This document shows positions 1 through 6,192 of a stretch of DNA of 6,251 bases, one piece after another (position 1 is the stretch's first letter; every line of letters starts with the position of its first letter). Under the pieces are notes generated by a model, which did no database searches, was not told the DNA's origin, and saw only the letters and a program-made list of their open reading frames with translations. The stretch is from contig JAPHUN010000142.1 in the NCBI GenBank assembly GCA_026193435.1, positions 1-6,251 on the forward strand, written 5' to 3'. The translations under genes and the position numbers were made by a program. Origin of the DNA: Chlorobium sp. GTDB lineage: Bacteria > Bacteroidota > Chlorobiia > Chlorobiales > Chlorobiaceae.

Positions 1-19
1 AAGCTCAAAACCAAAGACA

Positions 20-97
20 GTCATGCCGGACTTGATCCGGCATCCATTGCAGATCCAGGCACCAAAGATGGATTCCCGTGTCAAGCACGGGAATGAC
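20..97. repeat. Two-hairpin palindromic repeat element, best copy
   Basis: Two hairpins lie in inverted orientation about 25 bases apart. The left one pairs ATGCCGGA (23-30) with TCCGGCAT (36-43) around the loop CTTGA. The right one pairs ATTCCCGTG (72-80) with CACGGGAAT (86-94) around TCAAG. The outer ends are themselves inverted repeats: GTCATGCCGG at 20-29 matches the reverse complement of the right end, which begins GTCATTCCCG. The element therefore has imperfect terminal inverted repeats, each of which folds alone. This GTCAT...CCGG / CCCG...ATGAC style is a widespread family of short intergenic palindromic repeats in bacteria. It may be a small non-autonomous mobile element (inference). 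Confidence 0.75.
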
Positions 98-152
98 AGG
101 AAGTGGGGAGGAGTCATGACGACCTGTGTGATATTCAAGTTATTACACGGGG

Positions 153-167
153 TGATCTGGCATCCAT
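153..167. repeat. Degenerate half-arm of the palindromic repeat
   Basis: TGATCTGGCATCCAT differs by one base from TGATCCGGCATCCAT in the left arm of the element at 20-97. The 5' half of the hairpin is not recognisable here. Together with the right-arm fragments at 262-326 it may be the remains of a second, interrupted copy spanning about 150-326. Confidence 0.45.
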
Positions 168-178
168 CAATGAAGAAA

Positions 179-200
179 GTCAAAGGTCAAAAGTCAAAAA
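179..200. repeat. Heptamer tandem repeat GTCAAAR
   Basis: Three consecutive units are seen: GTCAAAG (179-185), GTCAAAA (186-192) and GTCAAAAA (193-200). The array sits between the two halves of the second, degraded palindromic element. It resembles in style the octamer arrays at 2299-2337 and 2641-2672, which also have units starting with GT. Confidence 0.6.
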
Positions 201-261
201 GAAGATTAAAAAGAGCTCTGCATTTTTTGATGATGCTTCACTTGCCTCGAAATAAAGGCGC

Positions 262-326
262 TGGATTCCCGTGTAAGACCTGTTAAATAGAAGCTCAGAT
301 TTCACGGGTCAGGCTCGGGAATGACA
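262..326. repeat. Degenerate, interrupted copy of the palindromic repeat (right arm)
   Basis: GGATTCCCGTGT at 263-274 equals the first half of the right arm at 70-81. About 30 unrelated bases later, CGGGTCAGGCTCGGGAATGA around 305-324 matches a variant of the second half and ends in the same GGGAATGACAG as the first copy. The outer parts ATTCCCG and CGGGAAT can still pair across the interruption. The copy looks old or was interrupted by an insertion. Confidence 0.55.
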
Positions 327-360
327 GAAAAGGGAAAGTTTCCCGTCCTTGTAAACCCTT

Positions 361-461
361 TTATTCTTCCTTTGGTGAATTATTCAGGTTAGCTGCTTTC
401 CGGAGGGTTTCGATATTCACTAAAAATTCATCATATTCAGTTCTTTCAGTTTTTCAACCAT
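361..461 (-). pseudogene. Possible frameshifted remnant of a small gene
   Basis: On the minus strand an ATG at 461-459 reads MVEKLKEL. After one missing base near 436 the reading continues as [20 protein letters not shown] and then PKEE, to a TAA at 363-361. The 101 bases are exactly one short of 34 codons. The amino-acid composition looks protein-like rather than random, but I do not recognise the family and the piece is very short. Without the shift each frame closes quickly. It could be chance, a decayed gene tail, or a small gene with a sequencing error. It lies directly against the start of aspS and is divergent to it. Confidence 0.2.
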
Positions 462-476
462 GTTCTATTCAACACC

Positions 477-2303
477 ATGAGTGCAGTTGCAGGAACCGCG
501 GATTCTTTGCAGAACCGTTTTCGATCCCATTTTTGCGGTCGTTTACATACAGAATTTGAAAACAAGACGATAGCCGTAGCCGGCTGGGTCCACAGAATAC
601 GGGACCATGGAGGCCTGATTTTTATCGATCTGAGGGATCACACAGGTATTTGTCAGCTGATCATTCAGCCGGAAAAGGAGGAGCTGTTCAGAAAGGCAGA
701 AGCACTCCATACAGAATCGGTTATTTGCGTGAGCGGCGTTGTGGTCAGGCGCTCTGAGGAAACGGTCAATCCCAGGCTTGCTTCCGGCGAAATCGAGGTG
801 GTTGTAGACGGTATCCGGGTTGAAAGCAATGCGTCTCCCCTGCCGTTTCCTGTTGCCGACGAGCTGCAGACTTCAGAAGAACTTCGTCTGAAGTATCGTT
901 TTCTTGATCTTCGCCGTGAAAAGATCCATGAGAACATTCATTTTCGCAGCAGGCTGATCAGCGAGGTCCGACGGTATCTCGAAGAGCGGTCGTTCATGGA
1001 AATCCAGACCCCGATTCTTACTTCGAGTTCACCTGAAGGCGCAAGAGACTTTCTTGTTCCGAGCAGGCTGCATCCGGGAAAATTCTATGCCTTGCCGCAG
1101 GCACCGCAGCAGTTCAAGCAGTTGTTGATGGTGTCCGGGTTTTCACGGTATTTCCAGATAGCCCCTTGCTTCCGTGACGAAGACGCCCGTGCTGACCGGA
1201 GCCCCGGCGAGTTTTACCAGATCGATATGGAGATGGCTTTCATCGAACAGGATGACCTGTTCGAGATCCTCGAAGGTATGTTCAAACACCTGACGGAAAA
1301 GATGAGCAACAAACGCATCACACAGTTTCCGTTCCCGAGGATCAGCTACAAAGAGGTGATGAACCGTTACGGATCAGACAAGCCGGACCTTCGAATTCCC
1401 GTGGAAATAGAAGACGTTACCGAACTTTTCGTCAACTCATCGTTCAAGGTGTTTGCCGGTAATACAAAGGAGGGCAACTGCATCAAGGCGATGGTGCTCA
1501 AGGGTCGCGGCAACGAGTCCCGGCAGTTTTACGACAAGGCGGAACGGAGAGCAAAAGAACTCGGGTCGGCAGGTCTTGCCTATATTCAGTATAAGGAAGA
1601 AGGGCCGAAAGGACCGATTGTCAAGTTTCTCTCGGAAGATGAAATGAACGAACTGAAAGAGCGCTTGCAGATAGAGACAGGTGATGTCGTGTTCTTCGGC
1701 GCCGGAAAGTGGGAGCGTACCTGCAAGATCATGGGTGGTATGAGGGAGTATTTCTCCGATCTTTTTGAGCTCGACCGCGATGAGCTATCCTTCTGCTGGG
1801 TTGTCGATTTTCCGATGTACGAATACGATGAAGCAGCAAAGAAAATCGAGTTTTCCCATAACCCTTTCTCCATGCCTCAGGGAGAAATGGAGGCGCTGGA
1901 AACCATGGATCCGCTCGATATTCTGGCCTATCAGTATGATATCGTCTGTAACGGCATAGAACTCTCCAGCGGCGCGATCAGAAACCACCGTCCGGACATC
2001 ATGTACCGGGCGTTCGCGATTGCCGGATATGAAAAGGCGGAAGTAGACAAACGGTTCGGACACATGATCGAGGCCTTCAATATGGGTGCGCCGCCGCATG
2101 GCGGGATCGCTCCAGGCCTCGACCGGCTGGTGATGATCCTGCGCGACGAGCAGAATATCCGTGAGGTGATCGCTTTCCCGATGAACCAGCAGGCCGAAGA
2201 CCTGATGATGGCGGCACCAGCCGAAGTTTCTCCGCTTCAGTTAAGGGAGCTGAGTTTGAAACTCGATCTGCCGAAGGAGGAGAAGAAAGAGAAGAGGGGT
2301 TGA
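477..2303 (+). CDS. aspS: Aspartyl-tRNA synthetase, bacterial type (probably non-discriminating)
   Basis: This cytoplasmic enzyme charges tRNA-Asp with aspartate using ATP. The 608 residues fit the usual bacterial length of about 590. The N-terminal OB-fold anticodon-binding domain spans about 16-115. Class II motif 1 leads into [16 protein letters not shown] (182-197); motif 2 is [10 protein letters not shown] (232-241) followed by EFYQIDMEM (245-253); motif 3 is [13 protein letters not shown] (543-555). The inserted GAD domain lies at about 305-420 after SDKPDLR (300-306). The C-terminal [20 protein letters not shown] is typical of the bacterial form. His44 in RDHGG matches His31 of Pseudomonas AspRS, a residue linked to relaxed tRNA choice, so the enzyme may also make Asp-tRNA-Asn for GatCAB (inference). 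ATG 477 is the first ATG after an in-frame TAG at 390-392. No Shine-Dalgarno sequence is seen. The last residues, EEKKEKRG, form a charged tail ending inside a tandem repeat. Confidence 0.97.
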   Translation: MSAVAGTADSLQNRFRSHFCGRLHTEFENKTIAVAGWVHRIRDHGGLIFIDLRDHTGICQLIIQPEKEELFRKAEALHTESVICVSGVVVRRSEETVNPRLASGEIEVVVDGIRVESNASPLPFPVADELQTSEELRLKYRFLDLRREKIHENIHFRSRLISEVRRYLEERSFMEIQTPILTSSSPEGARDFLVPSRLHPGKFYALPQAPQQFKQLLMVSGFSRYFQIAPCFRDEDARADRSPGEFYQIDMEMAFIEQDDLFEILEGMFKHLTEKMSNKRITQFPFPRISYKEVMNRYGSDKPDLRIPVEIEDVTELFVNSSFKVFAGNTKEGNCIKAMVLKGRGNESRQFYDKAERRAKELGSAGLAYIQYKEEGPKGPIVKFLSEDEMNELKERLQIETGDVVFFGAGKWERTCKIMGGMREYFSDLFELDRDELSFCWVVDFPMYEYDEAAKKIEFSHNPFSMPQGEMEALETMDPLDILAYQYDIVCNGIELSSGAIRNHRPDIMYRAFAIAGYEKAEVDKRFGHMIEAFNMGAPPHGGIAPGLDRLVMILRDEQNIREVIAFPMNQQAEDLMMAAPAEVSPLQLRELSLKLDLPKEEKKEKRG

Positions 2304-2337
2304 ATTGTTGAATTGTTGAGGTGTTGAGGTGTTGGAT
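2299..2337. repeat. Octamer tandem repeat GTTGARKT at the aspS stop codon
   Basis: The units are GTTGAATT (2299-2306), GTTGAATT (2307-2314), GTTGAGGT (2315-2322), GTTGAGGT (2323-2330) and a partial GTTGGAT (2331-2337). The array has two exact doublets. The aspS stop TGA (2301-2303) is part of the first unit, so the repeat supplies the end of the gene. Similar GTTGAATT arrays recur between genes in several bacterial groups (recalled, not checked). Confidence 0.85.
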
Positions 2338-2364
2338 GGCTCGACGGTGATCCGGTTTGTTTGA

Positions 2365-2400
2365 AAGAGGCTGTCTCAAAAGGGCGGCCTCTTGTGTTTT
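2365..2400 (+). terminator. Possible rho-independent terminator after aspS
   Basis: AAGAGGC (2365-2371) pairs perfectly with GCCTCTT (2387-2393) across a 15-base loop, followed by GTGTTTT. The T-run is imperfect and the loop is large, so strength is uncertain. It lies about 60 bases past the aspS stop, a sensible place for the end of the aspS transcript. A second inverted repeat, CTCAAAA (2375-2381) with TTTTGAG (2397-2403), interleaves with it. The AGGCTGTCTCAAAA string also resembles the ends of some insertion sequences, so a relic of an IS end is an alternative. Confidence 0.45.
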
Positions 2401-2434
2401 GAGCGGGCAATCGTGAGCGGCATCTCTCCTGGTT

Positions 2435-2455
2435 GTCATCCCCGGACATGACGCT
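2435..2455. repeat. Degenerate half-copy of the palindromic repeat
   Basis: GTCATCCCCGGACATGACGC aligns with the left arm GTCATGCCGGACTTGATCC at 20-38 with one gap and a few substitutions. GTCAT (2435-2439) and ATGAC (2448-2452) also form a short inverted repeat. No matching right arm is found downstream, so this is a fragment at best. Confidence 0.35.
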
Positions 2456-2640
2456 TCTATGAGGTCTATGCAGCTGAGACGCTATCGTGCTACGATATGC
2501 CCTCAACAGTTCAGCAAAAACCAGCGTATTACTGCGTTTTGAACCACCCCCTATGGCGGAATGCATAGCGACCGCTCCGGAAGAGATCGGACTGACCTAT
2601 GGGGCTGTTCAGGAATTTCCTGGCAGAAGATCCGGTTATA

Positions 2641-2672
2641 GTGAAGTGAGGTGAAGAAGTAAAGACGTAATG
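2641..2672. repeat. Degenerate octamer tandem repeat GTRAAGAM
   Basis: The stretch starts GTGAAGTGAG and continues with three units in an 8-base period: GTGAAGAA (2651-2658), GTAAAGAC (2659-2666) and GTAATGGA (2667-2674, poor). It is purine-rich on the plus strand. The complementary strand gives the CTTCAC / CTTTAC style of array that recurs between genes in some bacteria (recalled, not checked). Confidence 0.5.
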
Positions 2673-2748
2673 GACATGGCAGGCAGATGTTTTCATTGCA
2701 GCTCTTTTTGAGGGAAACTTTATTTTATAGTGCGATTCTTTTTGTAGA

Positions 2749-2776
2749 TTGCTTAAATTGTTATAGTACATATACT
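2749..2776 (+). promoter_or_regulatory. Putative promoter for the CheB-CheR fusion gene
   Basis: TTGCTT (2749-2754) and TATACT (2771-2776) are spaced by 16 bases and match the sigma-70 consensus at four and five of six positions. The surroundings are very AT-rich. If it is used, transcription would begin near 2783 and leave only about ten untranslated bases before the ATG at 2794, with no room for a Shine-Dalgarno sequence. AT-rich stretches give such matches by chance. Confidence 0.3.
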
Positions 2777-2793
2777 TATATAAATAAGTTGAT

Positions 2794-5700
2794 ATGACGA
2801 AAAAAGCACCATCCGCGCAGAGCAAAAAAACAAAGCATCCTGAATCTGCTGAACCGGTGAAACAGGAGGTTATCGGTTTTCCGGTTGTCGGTATTGGAGC
2901 TTCTGCCGGGGGACTGGAGGCGCTTGAGGTATTCCTGAAAAATGTCCCGCTCAGGAGTGGTATTGCTTTTGTGATTGTTCAGCACCTTGATCCGACGCAC
3001 AAGGGTATGATGGTGGAACTTTTGCAGCGGGTTACCCCGATTCCGGTCATTCAGGTCAGCGACCGAATGAGACTGGAACAGGATCATGTCTATGTTATTC
3101 CGCCGAACAAGGATATGTCGTTGCTGCACGGGATGTTGCATCTTCTTGACCCGGTAGAGCCTCGAGGGCTGCGGTTGCCCATTGATTTCTTTTTTCGCTC
3201 GCTTGCTGACGATCTGGAGCAGCAAAGCATCGGAGTGATTCTTTCAGGCATGGGGTCCGACGGCAGGCTGGGTCTGCGCGCCATAAAGGAAAAAGGCGGC
3301 GGTGTTTTTGTGCAGGATCCTTCATCCGCAAAATTTGACGGTATGCCACGCAGCACCATAGATTCCGGTCTGGCGGACATCATTGCTCCTGTCGAAGACC
3401 TCCCGGAAAAAATTATAGCATATCTTGGTCATGCTCATTTTGCTTTGAAAGACGATCTTCCCCTGGAAAAGAAGTCGCAAAGCGGGTTGGAAAAAGTGCT
3501 GATTCTCCTGCGAACCCAGACAGGTCAGGACTTTTCGCTCTATAAAAAAAGCACGATTTATCGTCGTGTTGAGCGAAGAATGGGTATTCACCAGATTGAA
3601 AAGATAGCCGACTATGTGCGTTTTCTTCAGGAGAACCCACATGAAACAGAGCTGCTTTTCAAGGAACTGCTGATAGGGGTAACAAGTTTTTTTCGCGATC
3701 CGGAAATGTGGGAGTTTCTGAAAACAAAAGCAATACCCGCTCTTCTGGCTTCGAGGCAAGCCGGAGGAGTACTGAGGGCATGGGTTGCAGGATGTTCTAC
3801 AGGGGAAGAGGCCTATACCCTGGCGATTGTCTTCAAGGAGACGATTGAAGCGCTCAAGCCTTCAGGGAAATTCAGGCTGCAGATCTTTGCGACCGACCTC
3901 GATAAGGATGCTATTGACAAAGCCCGTGTCGGATTCTACCCTTTGAATATTGAAGCGGACTTGTCAAGGGAGCGGTTGCGCCGCTTCTTTGACAAGGATG
4001 AACACGGCTACAAAATAGGGCGGGAGATCCGTGAGTTGGTGGTCTTTGCACCCCAGAATGTCATCATGGATCCTCCCTTCACCAAACTTGATATTCTGGT
4101 GTGTCGCAACATTCTGATCTATATGGATGCCGAGCTGCAGAAAAAGCTTCTGCCGCTTTTTCACTACAGTCTTAATCCCGGAGGTATTCTCTTTTTGGGT
4201 AGTGCGGAGAGTATTGGCTCGTTCACGCATCTGTTCAAGCCTCTTGACAGAAGAACAAGACTGTTCATCAAGGTCTATCAGGGAGGGCGTCCCGAACCGC
4301 TTGATTTACCGGCGTCGTTCTCTCGTGATCTGCCATCTTTTCAGGGTGTTGCGATCAGCCAGTCCAAAGCGGAAACGTTTTCACTTAACCTGCAGACACT
4401 GACCGACGAGCTCCTTCTTCAGCACTATGCCCCGGCGGCCGTGCTGACTAACGAAAGAGGCGATATCATCTATATCAGCGGACATACAGGCAAATACCTT
4501 GAGCCGGCGGCCGGAAAGGCTAACTGGAATGTTTTTGCCATGGCCCGCGAAGGGCTTCGCTATGAATTGAACACCATTTTCGAGAGAGTGCTTCGTCAAA
4601 AAACGACGGTTACCAGAAAAAGACTGCGTGTCCGTACGAATGGCGATACGCAGCTCATCAATCTTACGGTCGAGCAGCTTGAAAAACCCGCTGCTTTACA
4701 GGGTCAGGTTCTGATCGTGATGACAGATGTTGAAGAGCCTGCCGGGGAAACAGAGCCAGGTGATGTTCATTCAGCCGCTCCGGAAGGAAAGCGTCTGGTA
4801 ATGCTTGAGCAGGAACTGCTCCAGGCGCGGGAGGAGATTCTGAGTATTCGCGAACAGATGCAGACTTCCCAGGAGGAGCTCAAATCCACGAATGAAGAAA
4901 TGCAGTCCGCCAACGAAGAGCTGCAGAGCACCAACGAGGAGCTGACCACGTCAAAAGAAGAGATGCAGTCGATGAACGAGGAACTGCAGACGGTCAATCA
5001 TGAACTGCAGTCCAAGGTCAGAGATCTGTCGCAGGCGAACAACGACATGAAAAACCTGCTGAACAGTACCGATATAGCGACCCTGTTTCTTGACGACGAG
5101 TTGAACATCCGCCGTTTCACGACAAAGACGGCGACGATTATCAAGCTGATCGCAACTGATATAGGGCGTCCGATAACAGATATCGTGACCGAACTGCAGT
5201 ATCCTGCACTGGCTGACGATGCCAGGGAGGTGCTCCATACGCTCATATTCAGTGATAAACAGATCCCGACAAGTGACGGCAACTGGTTTAATGTGAAGAT
5301 CATGCCATACCGTACACAGGAAAACCGTATCGACGGGCTGGTGATCACCTTTACCGATATCAGCATAGCTAAAAAACTTGAAAAGTGTCTCAGGGAGAGC
5401 GAGGATCGTTTTTGCAAGGCGATTGAAAGCGCTGGCGACATCGTGGCCGCGGTTGACAGAGAGCTGCGCTATTCCTGGATCCATGATCCCCGTCACGAGC
5501 TGTTCAACCCTTCGGTTTTGATCGGAAGAAGAATTGATGAGTTTCCTGATATGCCGAATGCCCGGGAGTTCATGGAGATCCAGCGCGATACCTTGAAGAA
5601 AAAGCGGGAAATCCGAAGAGAACTGATGGTCGAGCTTGTCAACGGATTCCGCCGCTTCTATGAACTCATCGCTACGCCGCTGAAAGAAAAAGATGGCGAT

Positions 5701-6192
5701 ATAACCGGTATGATTATCGTTGCCAGAGACAAAACACATGAAAAGGATGCAGAGGGAGCCCTGGAAGAGAGTGAGAGCAGTTTCCGCTTTTTGTTTGATG
5801 CAATGAACGAGGGCGCGATGTTTCAGGATGCACAAGGAAGAATTCTCAGGGCGAACCACAAGGCGGGTAGTCTTCTGGGGGTTTCCGTTACAAAGATGGC
5901 TGGAAAGAATTTTCCTGACCTTGGTTTGACAGCGGTTCGTGAAGACGGTTCCGATTTTCCGTTGGAAGAGCATCCATCTTTGATGGCAGTACGTACCTCC
6001 CGTCCCGTCGAAGCTGTCGTCATGGGTGTTTTTCAGCCCGCGCACAATCTCCGGCGCTGGATCAGGATAAGCGCTTTTCCGCGGTTGCGGGCTGGAGCGA
6101 CGACCCCATATGAGGTCTTTACGACGTTTGTGGAAATCGCATCCCCGCATCCGGGTCAGGTGCCTGTAGCAAAAAAGGAGAAAAGGTCATGA
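2794..6192 (+). CDS. CheB-CheR fusion protein with coiled coil and multiple PAS domains
   Basis: A soluble 1132-residue signalling fusion with no signal peptide or membrane segment. Residues 28-213 are a CheB-type protein-glutamate methylesterase with the catalytic triad apparently intact: Ser37 in GIGASAGG, His64 in VQHLDP and Asp156 in GMGSDG; GMPR is at 183-186. No N-terminal receiver domain is present, so phospho-control as in classic CheB is not possible in cis. Residues about 228-290 are the CheR helical domain and 295-495 the SAM-dependent methyltransferase, with TSFFRD (297-302), AGCSTGEEAY (332-341), ATDLD (366-370) and CRNILIYMD (437-445). A PAS-like domain follows (about 540-645), then a coiled coil (about 664-755), and PAS-like domains at about 755-860, 865-980 and 993-1115. 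The third resembles PAS domains of HWE-type kinases (RYSWIHDP, 892-899). No kinase domain follows. An in-frame TAA at 2785-2787 makes ATG 2794 the first start; no Shine-Dalgarno is seen. The stop overlaps the next gene. Confidence 0.93.
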   Translation: MTKKAPSAQSKKTKHPESAEPVKQEVIGFPVVGIGASAGGLEALEVFLKNVPLRSGIAFVIVQHLDPTHKGMMVELLQRVTPIPVIQVSDRMRLEQDHVYVIPPNKDMSLLHGMLHLLDPVEPRGLRLPIDFFFRSLADDLEQQSIGVILSGMGSDGRLGLRAIKEKGGGVFVQDPSSAKFDGMPRSTIDSGLADIIAPVEDLPEKIIAYLGHAHFALKDDLPLEKKSQSGLEKVLILLRTQTGQDFSLYKKSTIYRRVERRMGIHQIEKIADYVRFLQENPHETELLFKELLIGVTSFFRDPEMWEFLKTKAIPALLASRQAGGVLRAWVAGCSTGEEAYTLAIVFKETIEALKPSGKFRLQIFATDLDKDAIDKARVGFYPLNIEADLSRERLRRFFDKDEHGYKIGREIRELVVFAPQNVIMDPPFTKLDILVCRNILIYMDAELQKKLLPLFHYSLNPGGILFLGSAESIGSFTHLFKPLDRRTRLFIKVYQGGRPEPLDLPASFSRDLPSFQGVAISQSKAETFSLNLQTLTDELLLQHYAPAAVLTNERGDIIYISGHTGKYLEPAAGKANWNVFAMAREGLRYELNTIFERVLRQKTTVTRKRLRVRTNGDTQLINLTVEQLEKPAALQGQVLIVMTDVEEPAGETEPGDVHSAAPEGKRLVMLEQELLQAREEILSIREQMQTSQEELKSTNEEMQSANEELQSTNEELTTSKEEMQSMNEELQTVNHELQSKVRDLSQANNDMKNLLNSTDIATLFLDDELNIRRFTTKTATIIKLIATDIGRPITDIVTELQYPALADDAREVLHTLIFSDKQIPTSDGNWFNVKIMPYRTQENRIDGLVITFTDISIAKKLEKCLRESEDRFCKAIESAGDIVAAVDRELRYSWIHDPRHELFNPSVLIGRRIDEFPDMPNAREFMEIQRDTLKKKREIRRELMVELVNGFRRFYELIATPLKEKDGDITGMIIVARDKTHEKDAEGALEESESSFRFLFDAMNEGAMFQDAQGRILRANHKAGSLLGVSVTKMAGKNFPDLGLTAVREDGSDFPLEEHPSLMAVRTSRPVEAVVMGVFQPAHNLRRWIRISAFPRLRAGATTPYEVFTTFVEIASPHPGQVPVAKKEKRS
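4864..5010 (+). repeat. Seven 21-bp units encoding a coiled-coil heptad array
   Basis: Residues 691-739 of the fusion form seven consecutive heptads of the type S-x-N-E-E-L-Q, for example STNEEMQ, SANEELQ and STNEELT. The Leu or Met is at the same place in every heptad, as expected for a coiled-coil core position. The STNEEL repeat is a hallmark of CheB-CheR-PAS fusion proteins and links the methyltransferase and first PAS-like domain to the later PAS domains, probably as a dimerising signalling helix. At DNA level the units are similar but not identical, so they are conserved for protein structure rather than freshly duplicated. Confidence 0.85.
6175..6180 (+). promoter_or_regulatory. Shine-Dalgarno sequence of the downstream gene
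   Basis: AAGGAG lies eight bases before the ATG at 6189, an ideal spacing. It sits inside the last codons of the CheB-CheR fusion gene. It is the only strong ribosome binding site in the window and decides the start of the truncated gene. Confidence 0.8.

Larger units (their letters stand above)
1..476. other. Repeat-rich intergenic region upstream of aspS
   Basis: No convincing coding sequence is seen in these 476 bases. An open frame at 23-286 (+) runs straight through two copies of a palindromic repeat and has low-complexity, Lys/Arg-rich content, so it is not called. The stretch holds palindromic repeat copies, a heptamer tandem array and a possible minus-strand gene remnant, listed separately. 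There is also a small perfect palindrome, GGGAAAGTTTCCC at 332-344; it has almost no loop and no T-run after it, so it is not called a terminator. No clear promoter for aspS could be picked out. Confidence 0.7.
2304..2793. other. 490 bp intergenic region between aspS and the CheB-CheR fusion
   Basis: No recognised gene is seen on either strand. The best small plus-strand frame, 2553-2654 (33 codons, starting MAECIATAPEEIGLTYG), has no ribosome binding site, matches nothing I know and runs into a tandem repeat at its end. Contents: two tandem arrays, interleaved inverted repeats, a degenerate palindromic half-arm, and a small hairpin TATCGT-GCT-ACGATA (2483-2497) with no T-run. The composition shifts from moderately GC-rich to strongly AT-rich after about 2700, as expected ahead of a promoter. 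Confidence 0.65.

Noticed and set aside
23..286. An 87-codon plus-strand frame upstream of aspS
   Set aside because: It reads through both hairpins of a palindromic repeat and the heptamer array, has no ribosome binding site and no protein-like pattern.
153..326. CRISPR-like arrangement of the repeats
   Set aside because: The repeat copies are degenerate, unequally spaced and in inverted orientation, with no regular spacers.
332..344. GGGAAAGTTTCCC palindrome as a terminator or operator
   Set aside because: There is almost no loop and no T-run follows; a single palindrome without a partner site is too weak to call.
372..439. Sigma-70-like promoter for aspS
   Set aside because: No -35 and -10 pair with acceptable spacing and match could be found.
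2077..2566. Two overlapping minus-strand frames (about 110-120 codons) across the end of aspS and the gap
   Set aside because: They cross the aspS 3' end and the octamer array, are rich in Ser/Arg/Pro as shadow frames usually are, and show no family signature.
2553..2654. A 33-codon plus-strand frame in the gap
   Set aside because: It has no ribosome binding site, no known similarity, and its end lies in a tandem repeat.
4951..6150. A 399-codon open frame on the minus strand inside the CheB-CheR fusion gene
   Set aside because: It is fully antisense to a gene with clear domain motifs, has no recognisable motif, and is best explained by the codon bias of the plus-strand gene.
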